This document shows, piece after piece, positions 51,031 through 58,989 of a stretch of 64,000 nt of DNA. The position numbers and the translations under genes are program-made. This stretch comes from Chryseobacterium oranimense (GTDB taxonomy: Bacteria > Bacteroidota > Bacteroidia > Flavobacteriales > Weeksellaceae). Where the stretch lies: assembly GCF_900129755.1 (NCBI RefSeq), contig NZ_FQWT01000001.1, positions 868,001 to 932,000 of the forward strand. The letters are read 5' to 3'. The notes under the pieces were generated by a model, which did no database searches, was not told the origin of the DNA, and saw only the letters and a list, made by a program, of their open reading frames with translations. How positions within the stretch are numbered: the stretch's first letter is position 1; every line of letters begins with the position of its first letter.

Positions 51031-51198
51031 ATGAAAAAGTTGACTTTATACAGTATGACCCTATTCACGTTGTTAACATTAACAAGCTGTGAAGCAATAG
51101 AAACCATTTTCAAGGCTGGAATGTGGTGGGGAATTATCCTAGTCGTTGCAGTTGTAGTAATCCTTTTTCTGATCTTTTCGAGGGGTAAGAACTCTTAA
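51031..51198 (+). CDS. Tiny lipoprotein with a C-terminal membrane helix
   Basis: This 55-residue protein has a signal peptide and lipobox 'LFTLLTLTSCEAIETIFKAG' (Cys near 20). It is followed by one strong membrane helix, 'WGIILVVAVVVILFLIFSRG', and ends 'KNS'. It lies 24 bp after the DUF6526 gene and 9 bp before topoisomerase IB, so a shared transcript is likely. Similar short proteins are common beside DUF6526 in Chryseobacterium-type genomes. Function is unknown. A membrane-anchoring role at both ends (lipid and helix) is a plausible inference. Confidence 0.7.
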   Translation: MKKLTLYSMTLFTLLTLTSCEAIETIFKAGMWWGIILVVAVVVILFLIFSRGKNS

Positions 51199-51207
51199 CC
51201 ATTTTTT

Positions 51208-52314
51208 ATGGAGAAGAATACTGACCTGGAAATTATTTCCCACTTAAAGCCTTCAAAAATTGTAAAGATCATGAAGGATCCCGAAGCCTCCGCAAAGGCG
51301 GTACACCTTATCTATACTACCGATGCGGAAACTGCCGGGATTACCCGCAAGAAAACCGGAAAGAAGTATTCTTATTATAAGGACGGCGAGAAAATTAAGG
51401 ATAAGGATGAAATCAGCCGGATTAATAAGCTGGTTATTCCGCCTGCATGGGAAAATGTATGGATCTGCGCCCTGGAAAACGGCCATCTTCAGGCCACAGG
51501 GTTTGATGCAAAACGACGGAAACAATACCGATATCATCCTTTGTGGAGCGCTTTAAGAAACCACACCAAGTTTTACAGAATGCTTCAGTTCGGGTATGCT
51601 TTGCCAGATATACGGCTTCAGGTAGAACAGGATCTGGCTCTGAGGAATTTCGAAAAAAGAAAAATACTGGCGTTAATCGTGAGTTTAATGCAGCATACCA
51701 ACATCCGTATTGGCAACAATGCGTATGAAAAGCTGTATGGTTCTTTCGGACTGACTACTTTGAAAGATAAACATGTAAAAATTAAAGGCCAGAAGATTAC
51801 GTTTTCTTTTAAAGGGAAAAAAGGGATCATGCATAGCATTGACCTGAGAAGCAGAAGGCTTTCAAGGCTTGTGCAGAAGTGCAAGGATATTCCCGGAAAA
51901 GAACTTTTCCAGTATTTTGATGATGAAGGAAACCGTCATTCCGTAGATTCCGGGATGGTGAACGAGTATATTAAGGAAATAAGCGGTGAAGATTTTACGG
52001 CCAAAGATTTCAGAACCTGGTCCGGAACTGTAAGTGCTCTGATCGCTTTTAAAGAAATCGGTTACGCTGAAAATAACAGCCAGTATAAAAAGAAAGTAAA
52101 AGAAGCCCTGGAAATCGTTGCCCAACATCTTGGAAACACCAGTACAGTATGCAGGAAATATTATGTACATCCGCTGGTCATTAATCTGTACGAAAACAAT
52201 ACAATCAAAAAATATCTTGATGAACTGGAACAGATCGAGGAAAATGACGGGAAAGCAGGCCTTACCCATGAAGAAAAGCTGGTACTGAAAATCCTTGAAA
52301 ACGAAAAGATGTAG
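51208..52314 (+). CDS. DNA topoisomerase IB (poxvirus-like)
   Basis: The 368-residue protein has an N-terminal domain with 'PPAWENVWICALENGHLQAT' and 'GFDAKRRKQYRYHPLWSALR'. The catalytic domain carries Arg in 'QHTNIRIGNNAYEKLYGSFG', Lys in 'FSFKGKKGIMHSIDLRSRRL', Arg in 'AKDFRTWSGTVSAL' and the Tyr nucleophile in 'TVCRKYYVHPLVI'. It relaxes supercoils by a single-strand nick and is found in many Bacteroidota. All catalytic residues appear present. It follows the tiny lipoprotein gene by 9 bp. Confidence 0.93.
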   Translation: MEKNTDLEIISHLKPSKIVKIMKDPEASAKAVHLIYTTDAETAGITRKKTGKKYSYYKDGEKIKDKDEISRINKLVIPPAWENVWICALENGHLQATGFDAKRRKQYRYHPLWSALRNHTKFYRMLQFGYALPDIRLQVEQDLALRNFEKRKILALIVSLMQHTNIRIGNNAYEKLYGSFGLTTLKDKHVKIKGQKITFSFKGKKGIMHSIDLRSRRLSRLVQKCKDIPGKELFQYFDDEGNRHSVDSGMVNEYIKEISGEDFTAKDFRTWSGTVSALIAFKEIGYAENNSQYKKKVKEALEIVAQHLGNTSTVCRKYYVHPLVINLYENNTIKKYLDELEQIEENDGKAGLTHEEKLVLKILENEKM

Positions 52315-52708
52315 TGACGAATGGAAGATTAATGCCTGAAGATAAAGTTGTTGAAGCAAAATGTTCAAAATCGAGACACGTATAATCCCTATCCGATAAC
52401 AGCATACCAGTAAATACCTAATAAACAGACACTTAATAAATTACTCTTAAAGCCATCTAACGCAACAATTATTTCAATGTTTTGATTTATACAATTACTA
52501 TAAAACGGAATATCGTTACATTCAATTAAAAAAATAAATCCAGAAGCATCAAAACAATCTATTATGTATCATCAAAATGATATTTTTTTGAATATAAAAC
52601 AGTAATCGGCTTCCTTTTATAAAGATGAGGACTTTTTTTTCTTTGCGTTAATTATTGTAAATTTGTATACCAACATATTGATTAATTTTTAAAATAATAC
52701 AACATAAT
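52315..52708. other. Intergenic region upstream of pruA, no gene seen
   Basis: The 394-bp AT-rich gap has no plausible coding frame or strong hairpin. It contains a candidate pruA promoter near its right end (see the entry at 52658). Confidence 0.5.
52658..52665 (+). promoter_or_regulatory. pruA: Candidate -7 element TAAATTTG of pruA
   Basis: TAAATTTG is an exact match to TAnnTTTG and lies 43 bp before the pruA ATG, a normal leader length. The -33 element is not clear. Confidence 0.5.
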
Positions 52709-54334
52709 ATGTCAAAAGCAATTTCGCAAGTACCATTTGCAGTAAACGAGCCGGTAAATTCTTATGTACCGGGGTCTCCAGAAGTTAAAAGCCTTATCGC
52801 CACTTACAAAAAGATGTGGGCTGAGAAGACAGAAATTCCAATGATCATCAATGGAAAGGAAGTGAAAACTGCTGAAAAAGTTCAGCTTCAGTCTCCTCAG
52901 GATCATGCTCATGATTTCGGATTTTACTATAAAGGTACCATGCAGCATGTAGATGACGCTATCAATGCGGCACTGGCAGCTAAAAAAGAATGGAACGAAC
53001 TGGGCTGGGAACAGCGTGCGGCGATTTTCTTAAAGGCAGCTGATCTTTTGGCAGGACCTTACAGAGATGTGATCAATGCAGCAACCATGATTGGCCAGTC
53101 TAAGAACGTGCACCAGGCTGAAATAGATTCTGCATGTGAATTTATCGATTTCTTAAGATTCAACGTAGAATTCATGACTGAAATGTATTCTGAGCAGCCG
53201 GTTTCTGACGCTGGAATCTGGAACCGTGTAGAGTACAGACCATTGGAAGGATTCTGTTTTGCAGTAACTCCATTCAACTTTACAGCGATTTCCGGAAACC
53301 TGCCTACTTGTATGGCTATGCTTGGGAACGTTGTGGTTTGGAAACCTTCCGACAAGCAGGTTTATTCTGCAAAAGTAATCATGGATGTATTAACTGAAGC
53401 GGGTCTTCCTGCCGGTGTAATCAACATGATCTTTACAGACGGAAAAGAAACTGCTGAGAAAGTTTTGGCTCATCCTGATTTTGCAGGTCTTCACTTCACA
53501 GGGTCTACGAAAGTATTCCAGGGAATGTGGAAAATGATCGGTGATAATATCCATAACTACAGAACATATCCAAGAATTGTTGGGGAAACAGGTGGGAAAG
53601 ACTTTGTCATTGCTCACCCTTCTTCTAATGTAGAGGCTGTAGCGACTGCTTTGGTAAGAGGTGCTTTCGAATACCAGGGACAGAAATGTTCTGCAGCTTC
53701 AAGAGCCTATGTACCAAAATCGCTTTGGGCTGACGTGAAAAAAGTAATGGAAACCCAGATGAATTCTATTAAAATAGGTTCTCCTGAAGATCCGTCTAAC
53801 TTTGTGAATGCAGTAATCGATAAGAACTCTTTTGAAAAATGCAAAGGATATATCGAAAGAGCTAAAGCATCCGGTGAAGCTGAAGTAGCAATCGGTGGGA
53901 AATATGATGATTCTAAAGGATGGTTTGTACACCCAACTGTAATTGAAACTACTAATCCTCATTATGAAAGTATGGTTGAAGAGATTTTCGGCCCTATCTT
54001 ATCCGTTTATGTATATGAAGATCAGGATTGGAAAGAGACTTTAAAATTAGTAGATTCCACTTCTCCTTATTCATTAACAGGTTCTGTTTTTGCACAAGAC
54101 CGTTATGCAATCAATGAGGCTTTCAAAGCTTTAGAAAATGCTTCGGGTAACTTCTATATCAATGACAAACCAACAGGTGCGGTAGTAGGCCAGCAGCCTT
54201 TCGGAGGAGGAAGAGCTTCAGGTACAAATGATAAGGCAGGTTCTAAAATGAACTTATTAAGATGGACCTCTGTAAGAAGTATTAAAGAAACTTTCGTTTC
54301 TCCAAAAGATTACAAGTATCCGTATCTAGGTTAA
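52709..54334 (+). CDS. pruA: L-glutamate gamma-semialdehyde (1-pyrroline-5-carboxylate) dehydrogenase
   Basis: The 541-residue aldehyde dehydrogenase has the cofactor loop 'FTGSTKVFQGMWKMIGDNIH' (near 260-280), Glu in 'RIVGETGGKDFVIAHPSSNV', and the catalytic Cys in 'GAFEYQGQKCSAASRAYVPK'. It ends 'SPKDYKYPYLG', as in other Bacteroidota PruA. It oxidises glutamate semialdehyde to glutamate with NAD+, the second step of proline degradation. It stands alone, without a proline dehydrogenase next to it in this window. It is followed by a clear terminator and heptanucleotide repeats. Confidence 0.95.
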   Translation: MSKAISQVPFAVNEPVNSYVPGSPEVKSLIATYKKMWAEKTEIPMIINGKEVKTAEKVQLQSPQDHAHDFGFYYKGTMQHVDDAINAALAAKKEWNELGWEQRAAIFLKAADLLAGPYRDVINAATMIGQSKNVHQAEIDSACEFIDFLRFNVEFMTEMYSEQPVSDAGIWNRVEYRPLEGFCFAVTPFNFTAISGNLPTCMAMLGNVVVWKPSDKQVYSAKVIMDVLTEAGLPAGVINMIFTDGKETAEKVLAHPDFAGLHFTGSTKVFQGMWKMIGDNIHNYRTYPRIVGETGGKDFVIAHPSSNVEAVATALVRGAFEYQGQKCSAASRAYVPKSLWADVKKVMETQMNSIKIGSPEDPSNFVNAVIDKNSFEKCKGYIERAKASGEAEVAIGGKYDDSKGWFVHPTVIETTNPHYESMVEEIFGPILSVYVYEDQDWKETLKLVDSTSPYSLTGSVFAQDRYAINEAFKALENASGNFYINDKPTGAVVGQQPFGGGRASGTNDKAGSKMNLLRWTSVRSIKETFVSPKDYKYPYLG

Positions 54335-54357
54335 TTACAATAAAACCCTGTTCATGA

Positions 54358-54392
54358 TGAGTAATCGGTAATGAGCAATAAGTAATTATAAA
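54358..54392. repeat. Heptanucleotide repeat array 1 (TNAGTAA-like)
   Basis: Four and a half degenerate 7-mers stand end to end: TGAGTAA, TCGGTAA, TGAGCAA, TAAGTAA, TTATAAA. The array lies just behind pruA and its right end runs into the terminator. A second heptamer array follows at 54468-54509. Confidence 0.6.
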
Positions 54393-54427
54393 AAATCCCT
54401 CGGAAATATCATTTTCGGGGATTTTTT
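54388..54427 (+). terminator. Terminator of pruA
   Basis: AAAAAATCCC and GGGGATTTTTT form a long A/T-flanked stem followed by T's. Confidence 0.75.
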
Positions 54428-54467
54428 ATGAATGGTATTAGAAAGATAATAATTGATTCCAGCGAAA

Positions 54468-54509
54468 ACTCGAAACTCAAAACCCGAAACTCAGAACTCG
54501 AAACCCTAA
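54468..54509. repeat. Heptanucleotide repeat array 2 (ACTCGAA-like)
   Basis: Six degenerate 7-mers stand in tandem: ACTCGAA, ACTCAAA, ACCCGAA, ACTCAGA, ACTCGAA, ACCCTAA. The period of seven is exact over 42 bp. Confidence 0.7.
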
Positions 54510-54630
54510 ACTTGTCACCTGATTTCCATTCCCTAACACCTTTTAACAAACTTTATCTATGTTTTAATACTTTTAAATATTACTTAGGAATAATTATTGA
54601 ACTTTACTAAATACACCAAAATAAAGTATT

Positions 54631-54864
54631 ATGAAAAAGTTTTTGATAGCAGCCATAGGTTTAGGGATAATAGTTGTGAGCTGCGGAACCAAAGAATCTT
54701 CCATGTCATCCGGTACTACCGATTCAACGGCAGTAGATACTACCAGAACCGCGACACCGAACAGAACCGTAACTCCGAGTACGACAGATTCTGCAAAGGT
54801 GACTAATCCTGATACAATCAAGATGAAAGTAGATTCAATGGCAACCACACCTCCGGCAAAATAG
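54631..54864 (+). CDS. Small Ser/Thr-rich lipoprotein
   Basis: The 77-residue protein has the lipobox 'FLIAAIGLGIIVVSCGTKES' (Cys near 18), followed by a low-complexity Ser/Thr/Pro-rich tail ('TDSTAVDTTRTATPNRTVTP') with repeated 'DST' and 'DTIKMKVDS'. Similar short lipoproteins are common in Chryseobacterium. The neighbour at 55057 has the same design. The tail looks unfolded. Function is unknown. A perfect terminator follows at 54892-54923. Confidence 0.75.
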   Translation: MKKFLIAAIGLGIIVVSCGTKESSMSSGTTDSTAVDTTRTATPNRTVTPSTTDSAKVTNPDTIKMKVDSMATTPPAK

Positions 54865-54891
54865 ATACAAATAAGTTTAATCTAAAAATGG

Positions 54892-54923
54892 AAAATCCAC
54901 AGATGAAAGCTCTGTGGATTTTT
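54892..54923 (+). terminator. Terminator of the small lipoprotein gene
   Basis: AAAATCCACAGA (54892-54903) and TCTGTGGATTTT pair perfectly around a 7-base loop and are followed by a T-run. Confidence 0.85.
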
Positions 54924-55056
54924 TTGTTGGAATTCAACGATTCAATTTAAATACTGTATAAAAACATAATTTTATCAGAATATATAACATGCAACTATAA
55001 AAAGAGCTTAATATTTTTTTATATTTGATTGTATTTAAACATCAAAATTAATTATT

Positions 55057-55266
55057 ATGAAAAAATTATGGATAGGAGCTGTTCTGGGAGTTTTGTTTTT
55101 AGGAAGCTGTGCTCAGAATAAAGAAAAAAGAGAAGAGTTTAAAGATGAGCACAACAAGGATTCACTAAGGAATACAATGGGAGATTCAGCAGTTGCTAAT
55201 TCTGAGCCGGCTGCTACCGTTCAGGATTCTTCTAAAATAAAAACCGACACTCTGAAGACAAAATAA
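55057..55266 (+). CDS. Small lipoprotein, paralogue-like
   Basis: The 69-residue protein has the lipobox 'WIGAVLGVLFLGSCAQNKEK' (Cys near 18) and a charged, Ser-rich tail ('DKIKTDTLKTK'-like end, 'DSSKIKTDTLKTK'). It shares the design of the gene at 54631 (lipid anchor, disordered acidic/Ser-Thr tail ending in a D-T/K motif) but little direct identity. Its own terminator follows 3 bp past the stop codon. Function is unknown; a surface or periplasmic role is inferred from the lipobox only. Confidence 0.75.
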   Translation: MKKLWIGAVLGVLFLGSCAQNKEKREEFKDEHNKDSLRNTMGDSAVANSEPAATVQDSSKIKTDTLKTK

Positions 55267-55269
55267 AAA

Positions 55270-55298
55270 GTAAATCCGCAGCAAAACTGCGGATTTAC
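55270..55298 (+). terminator. Terminator of the second small lipoprotein gene
   Basis: GTAAATCCGCAG (55270-55281) and CTGCGGATTTAC (55287-55298) form a perfect 12-bp stem with a 5-base loop. The downstream T-run is poor. Confidence 0.7.
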
Positions 55299-55385
55299 AC
55301 TTAAAAAAACTTGACTGAAAAAAACCGGGCAATCAACCCCGATTGTATTATAATATTGTATCAGGTTTAAATATTGATTCCTGAT

Positions 55386-55502
55386 CTAAAAATTCTTCAC
55401 GGTTAGTCCATCAGATAAAGTCGCAATCGGCACCGCTGCATGATCATTATCTTTCCAAAAGGCAGTATTGGAAAATACATCTGCCGATACGACCCCTTCA
55501 TC
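55386..55502 (-). pseudogene. Possible decayed gene end (38 codons)
   Basis: A short open stretch on the minus strand reads 'DEGVVSADVFSNTAFWKDND' then 'HAAVPIATLSDGLTVKNF' and a stop, with no start codon and stop codons directly upstream. The amino-acid composition looks protein-like. It may be the tail of a lost gene; I cannot name the family. Confidence 0.3.
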
Positions 55503-55755
55503 TCATTAACTAAATTAAAATTTTCATGGTTTGCATAAAATAACTGCAGGTATTTTATACTGTTAGTGTTTTTTTGCATTTAAATTTGAACGCTGTTCTG
55601 CTTTACAGAAATCAAAGATTAAATAGAGTGACACATGCAGTATGCCTGTTACAGTAAAGCTGCCGCAAAGATATAGATGTGAAGGCCTTAGGTAAAACAA
55701 TAGGTTACCCATTTTCGTGAAAATGAAAAGACTGTATGCAAAAAAAAGGGTGCTT

Positions 55756-57429
55756 TTAATTGTTTTCGTGAAAATGAGTATTTTTATCTGGTTGGTTTCC
55801 AGAGTCCAGATACTTAATATAGGCTGAAGGAGAAAAATCAGTCACCGCCTTAAATACGGAAGCAAATTTGCTGTGCGAAGAAAAACCACATTCATCAGCC
55901 AGAATACTTATTTTATACTGTCTGTATTTATCATCATTGATAAGCTTGTCTACAATATAATTAATTCTTAAACGGTTAACATATGTTTTTACATCTGCAC
56001 TTTTATGCCGGTTGATTACATAAGACAGATATTTTGTATTGGTATTAAGTTCTGCAGCCAGAAATGACAAAGACATGTTCTTATTGTTGTACAGCTCTCC
56101 TTTTTCAAACTCTTCGAGAAGTTCCAGAAGCTTTGTTTCCGTCTCGGAAGTCATCATGAGGGATTCGTTCTTTCTTTTATCGTCCTCTCCTGCCCTGTCA
56201 TCCACTTCTTCAACAGAGATATTTGAGAAATCAGAAATTTCTGTCTTTAAAGGAGATGTCTGGCTGCGGGAACCGATCATCTGTAGCTGTGTTCTTATAA
56301 TATTTCTGAATTTTGCACGCTGTTTCTTCTGCTTTTTTCTAAAGAATACCAGAATAGCAACCAAGGCAGCAAGCAGTACAACAATTGCCGTATTTTTAAC
56401 AATACTGATCTGAGCGTTTTTTTTACTTGGCTTTACTGGTGCTTCAGGACTTTTAAAAATAAGCTCGCGGTTTGTTGCTGTAAGATCGTCATAGGCTCTT
56501 ACATATTTTAAAGCATACAGAGAAGCTTTAAAGCTATCCCCCGTTCCTTCATAAAAATCATTGATATTGGAATATACAGCTTTTTTCAGTTTGAGACTTT
56601 TTGAGCTGTCTGCTATATTTTCAGCTTTTTTAAGGTAGAATTCTGCATCTTTCCAGTTTTTCTGTTTCAGACGGATCCCGCCCAGTCCGTTATAAACCAG
56701 ACCCAGAACACAGCATTTAGTTTTAAGCAAGGATTCTGCTTTCCTGTAATGATTTTCAGAAGCTGTGTAATCTTTAAGCTTAAGATATATGTCTCCAAGA
56801 ATCTGATAAGAAGCGGCTACTGCCCATTTATTATCCTGATCATCTTTCCCAAAGAAATTTAATGATTGTTCAATATATTTCACCGCTTCAGGGTAGCTGC
56901 TTTGCTCAATTTCATAATAGGCCATTTCCTGACTCAGCAATCCCAGTATTTCTCCTTTTTCCTGAACATCAGTGATCCGTTTTGCGGCTACCATACCTTG
57001 CCGCGTATATTTTTTTGATCTTTCAAAAAGTCCTACCAGCCGGTATTCTTTAGCTAAAAACCTATTGACACGGGATTGCCATTCTGCATCATCAATCTGG
57101 TTGAGCAGGGAATGGGCGTTTTCACCATAACATAGAGATTTTTTGAATTCTCCTGACGAATGATACAGCTCTGCTGAAAGTAAAAGACTCTTCACTTTGT
57201 CCAGAGGTTTTTGCGCCTTCATATATAATGAATCTGCTGTTTTCAGGGCCTTAGGAATCTCTTTTGGATCTACCTGAACAGATGTTCTTTCACAGACCTG
57301 GTCAAAATTATATTTTTTCTGGGCAAGAAGAGGCACAGCAGTAATGAACAAAAACAAAAGTTTCAGCAGACTTCTAGACATAAAAAGGCAAATTATTATT
57401 TTGATTTTATAATAATTCATCATTCTCAT
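55756..57429 (-). CDS. TPR-containing AraC-type membrane regulator
   Basis: I keep the long frame, but the Met near residue 18 (MSRSLLKLLFLFITAVPLLA) gives a clean signal peptide and may be the true start. TPR-like repeats fill about 60-320 ('ILGDIYLKLKDYTASENHYR', 'NGLGGIRLKQKNWKDAEFYL'). One membrane helix follows ('NTAIVVLLAALVAILVFFRK', about 345-365), then a cytoplasmic AraC HTH at about 435-540 ('MSLSFLAAELNTNTKYLSYV', 'ISILADECGFSSHSKFASVF'). It has the same architecture as the ICE-borne regulator at 24042. The ligand and targets are unknown. Confidence 0.87.
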   Translation of the reverse strand: MRMMNYYKIKIIICLFMSRSLLKLLFLFITAVPLLAQKKYNFDQVCERTSVQVDPKEIPKALKTADSLYMKAQKPLDKVKSLLLSAELYHSSGEFKKSLCYGENAHSLLNQIDDAEWQSRVNRFLAKEYRLVGLFERSKKYTRQGMVAAKRITDVQEKGEILGLLSQEMAYYEIEQSSYPEAVKYIEQSLNFFGKDDQDNKWAVAASYQILGDIYLKLKDYTASENHYRKAESLLKTKCCVLGLVYNGLGGIRLKQKNWKDAEFYLKKAENIADSSKSLKLKKAVYSNINDFYEGTGDSFKASLYALKYVRAYDDLTATNRELIFKSPEAPVKPSKKNAQISIVKNTAIVVLLAALVAILVFFRKKQKKQRAKFRNIIRTQLQMIGSRSQTSPLKTEISDFSNISVEEVDDRAGEDDKRKNESLMMTSETETKLLELLEEFEKGELYNNKNMSLSFLAAELNTNTKYLSYVINRHKSADVKTYVNRLRINYIVDKLINDDKYRQYKISILADECGFSSHSKFASVFKAVTDFSPSAYIKYLDSGNQPDKNTHFHENN

Positions 57430-57641
57430 GGGGTGTCTTTTTGTTTTTACAAAGCTACTAATATTTTATATTTTATTAAAACATTCTTTAATTATTTAAT
57501 TTTTTTAACTAAAAAATCAAATTTCATTTATTTTAATAACATATCCGTAAAGGTTTTTACCTTAAATAGATTTATAACATTTAGAAATAAAATATCCGTA
57601 ACTATTTTCTTTCCATGCCGACATATTGTTAACATAATTAT

Positions 57642-57649
57642 TACATTTG
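57642..57649 (+). promoter_or_regulatory. Candidate -7 element TACATTTG
   Basis: TACATTTG matches TAnnTTTG and lies 19 bp before the ATG of the thioredoxin-domain gene at 57669. Confidence 0.45.
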
Positions 57650-57668
57650 TAATCAATAAAAAGTTTTT

Positions 57669-58829
57669 ATGAAAAAATTAGCAATATTTTCTTCTTTATT
57701 TATAGGAGCTCTGGCATTGGCACAGGGAATTAAATTTGAAGACAGTAATTTCTCAGCTATACTGGCAAAAGCCAAAAAGGAGAATAAACTGGTATTTGTA
57801 GATGCCTATGCATCATGGTGCGGTCCTTGTAAACTGATGGTGAAAAATATTTTCCCGCTTCAGACTGTTGGCGATTTTTACAATTCCCATTTCATCAATG
57901 CTAAAATAGATATGGAAAAAGGAGAAGGGATAGGCCTTGCCAAGAAATATAATGTAAAAGCATTTCCAACCTATCTTTTCATTAATGGAGACGGAGAAGA
58001 AGTACACAGAACATTAGGATACGTAGAGGAAAAGGATTTTATCCAGTTTGCCAAAGATGCTGAAGATCCTAGTAAAAGACTTACCGCCTTAAAACAAAAG
58101 TTTGAAAACGGAGAAAAGGATCCTGAGTTTTTAAAGAATCTTGCAGGCCTTACCATTTACAACGATTCCGAATTTGCCGGAAAAGTACTGGACCGATATT
58201 TCCAGCAAAAGACCGTGCTTGACCAGGAAGATATACAAATGCTGCTTTCTGGAATACAAAGTACGGAAAGCCCGTTATACAAGACTTTCCAGTCAAGAAA
58301 ATCCGACATTACCAAAATCCTGCCGGAAGACCGATATGCAAAAGTAGACAAGAGCATACAACTCAATACTGTTCTTAAAAAGTCTTACAATGCAGATACA
58401 AAATCGTGGAACGACAGCTATTTCCTTGCGGAATCACAAAAATTCATGCCTAAGGACGAAGCTGAAAAAACCCTGAAAAGAGCAAAAGCCAACAGGGCTT
58501 TAAAGAATAAAGATATCCCGACCTATGAGAAACTGACACTGGAACTGTATAAAGATTATTCTGCAGCAAGTTCAGAAGAGCTAAATTCCCTGGCGTGGAA
58601 CTTTTTTGAAAACGTAAGCAATAAGGCCTCCCTGGAAAAAGCAGTAAGCTGGGCCCAGGAATCTGTAAAGAAAGATGAAAACTATGCAAATACAGATACA
58701 CTGGCTAATCTTTACAACAAAATAGGAGATAAAAAGAACGCTAAAATCTGGGCTGAAAAATCTGTTCAGCTGGCTAAAAGTACAGGCCAGGATTCTACAG
58801 ATACAGAGAAATTATTGAAAAGTCTTTAA
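57669..58829 (+). CDS. Exported thioredoxin-domain protein with helical C-terminus
   Basis: A signal peptide (MKKLAIFSSLFIGALALAQG) is followed by a thioredoxin fold with the redox motif 'DAYASWCGPCKLMVKNIFPL' (WCGPC near 51-55) and cis-Pro in 'YNVKAFPTYLFINGDGEE'. The rest (about 150-386) is helical and TPR-like ('NTDTLANLYNKIGDKKNAKI'). It is predicted periplasmic. Unlike the TlpA-like protein on the ICE it has the reducing-type WCGPCK site and lacks a long N-terminal domain. It is monocistronic and ends at the strong hairpin at 58846-58885. Confidence 0.88.
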   Translation: MKKLAIFSSLFIGALALAQGIKFEDSNFSAILAKAKKENKLVFVDAYASWCGPCKLMVKNIFPLQTVGDFYNSHFINAKIDMEKGEGIGLAKKYNVKAFPTYLFINGDGEEVHRTLGYVEEKDFIQFAKDAEDPSKRLTALKQKFENGEKDPEFLKNLAGLTIYNDSEFAGKVLDRYFQQKTVLDQEDIQMLLSGIQSTESPLYKTFQSRKSDITKILPEDRYAKVDKSIQLNTVLKKSYNADTKSWNDSYFLAESQKFMPKDEAEKTLKRAKANRALKNKDIPTYEKLTLELYKDYSAASSEELNSLAWNFFENVSNKASLEKAVSWAQESVKKDENYANTDTLANLYNKIGDKKNAKIWAEKSVQLAKSTGQDSTDTEKLLKSL

Positions 58830-58845
58830 TTGATAGTTATTATAT

Positions 58846-58885
58846 AAAAAAGCATCGGCCGGGCTTTGCCCGGCCGATGCTTTTA
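58846..58885. terminator. Bidirectional terminator between convergent genes
   Basis: AGCATCGGCCGGGC and GCCCGGCCGATGCT form a perfect 14-bp stem with a TTT loop, with A's before and T's after. It serves the thioredoxin gene and, on the other strand, the ketosynthase gene. Confidence 0.9.
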
Positions 58886-58890
58886 TTTTT

Positions 58891-58937
58891 ACCACCCGTC
58901 AGATCTTTGATCTGCTACCCCTCCGGAGGAGGGGAAT
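58891..58937. repeat. REP-like palindromic element
   Basis: ACCACCCGTCAGATCTTTGA begins the unit. CAGATC/GATCTG (58900-58914) and CCCCTCC/GGAGGGG (58918-58934) are two adjacent stems, followed by GAATT. The form 'CCACCCGTC...ACCCCTCC..GGAGGGGAATT' recalls an intergenic palindrome repeated widely in Chryseobacterium-type genomes. Only one copy is seen here. Confidence 0.6.
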
Positions 58938-58989
58938 TATCTTCTGGCATTTGGCTATTTTGCAGTTTTGCTATTTTGCCTGTTTTCAA

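Larger units (their letters stand above)
55267..55755. other. Intergenic region with terminator, gene fragment and short repeat
   Basis: The 489-bp gap contains the lipoprotein terminator (55270-55298), a stretch that reads as a decayed gene end on the minus strand (55386-55502), and a 15-bp word (TTTTCGTGAAAATGA) at 55712 that recurs at 55763 inside the 3' end of the next gene. No complete gene is seen. Confidence 0.45.

Noticed and set aside
54428..54610. Plus-strand 60-residue frame across the heptamer array
   Set aside because: Its central part is just the translation of the 7-bp repeats; no signal, motif or good start.
54594..54848. Hydrophobic minus-strand frame opposite the small lipoprotein
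   Set aside because: It is antisense to a clear lipoprotein gene with a terminator; Val/Thr richness mirrors the Ser/Thr codons of the real gene.
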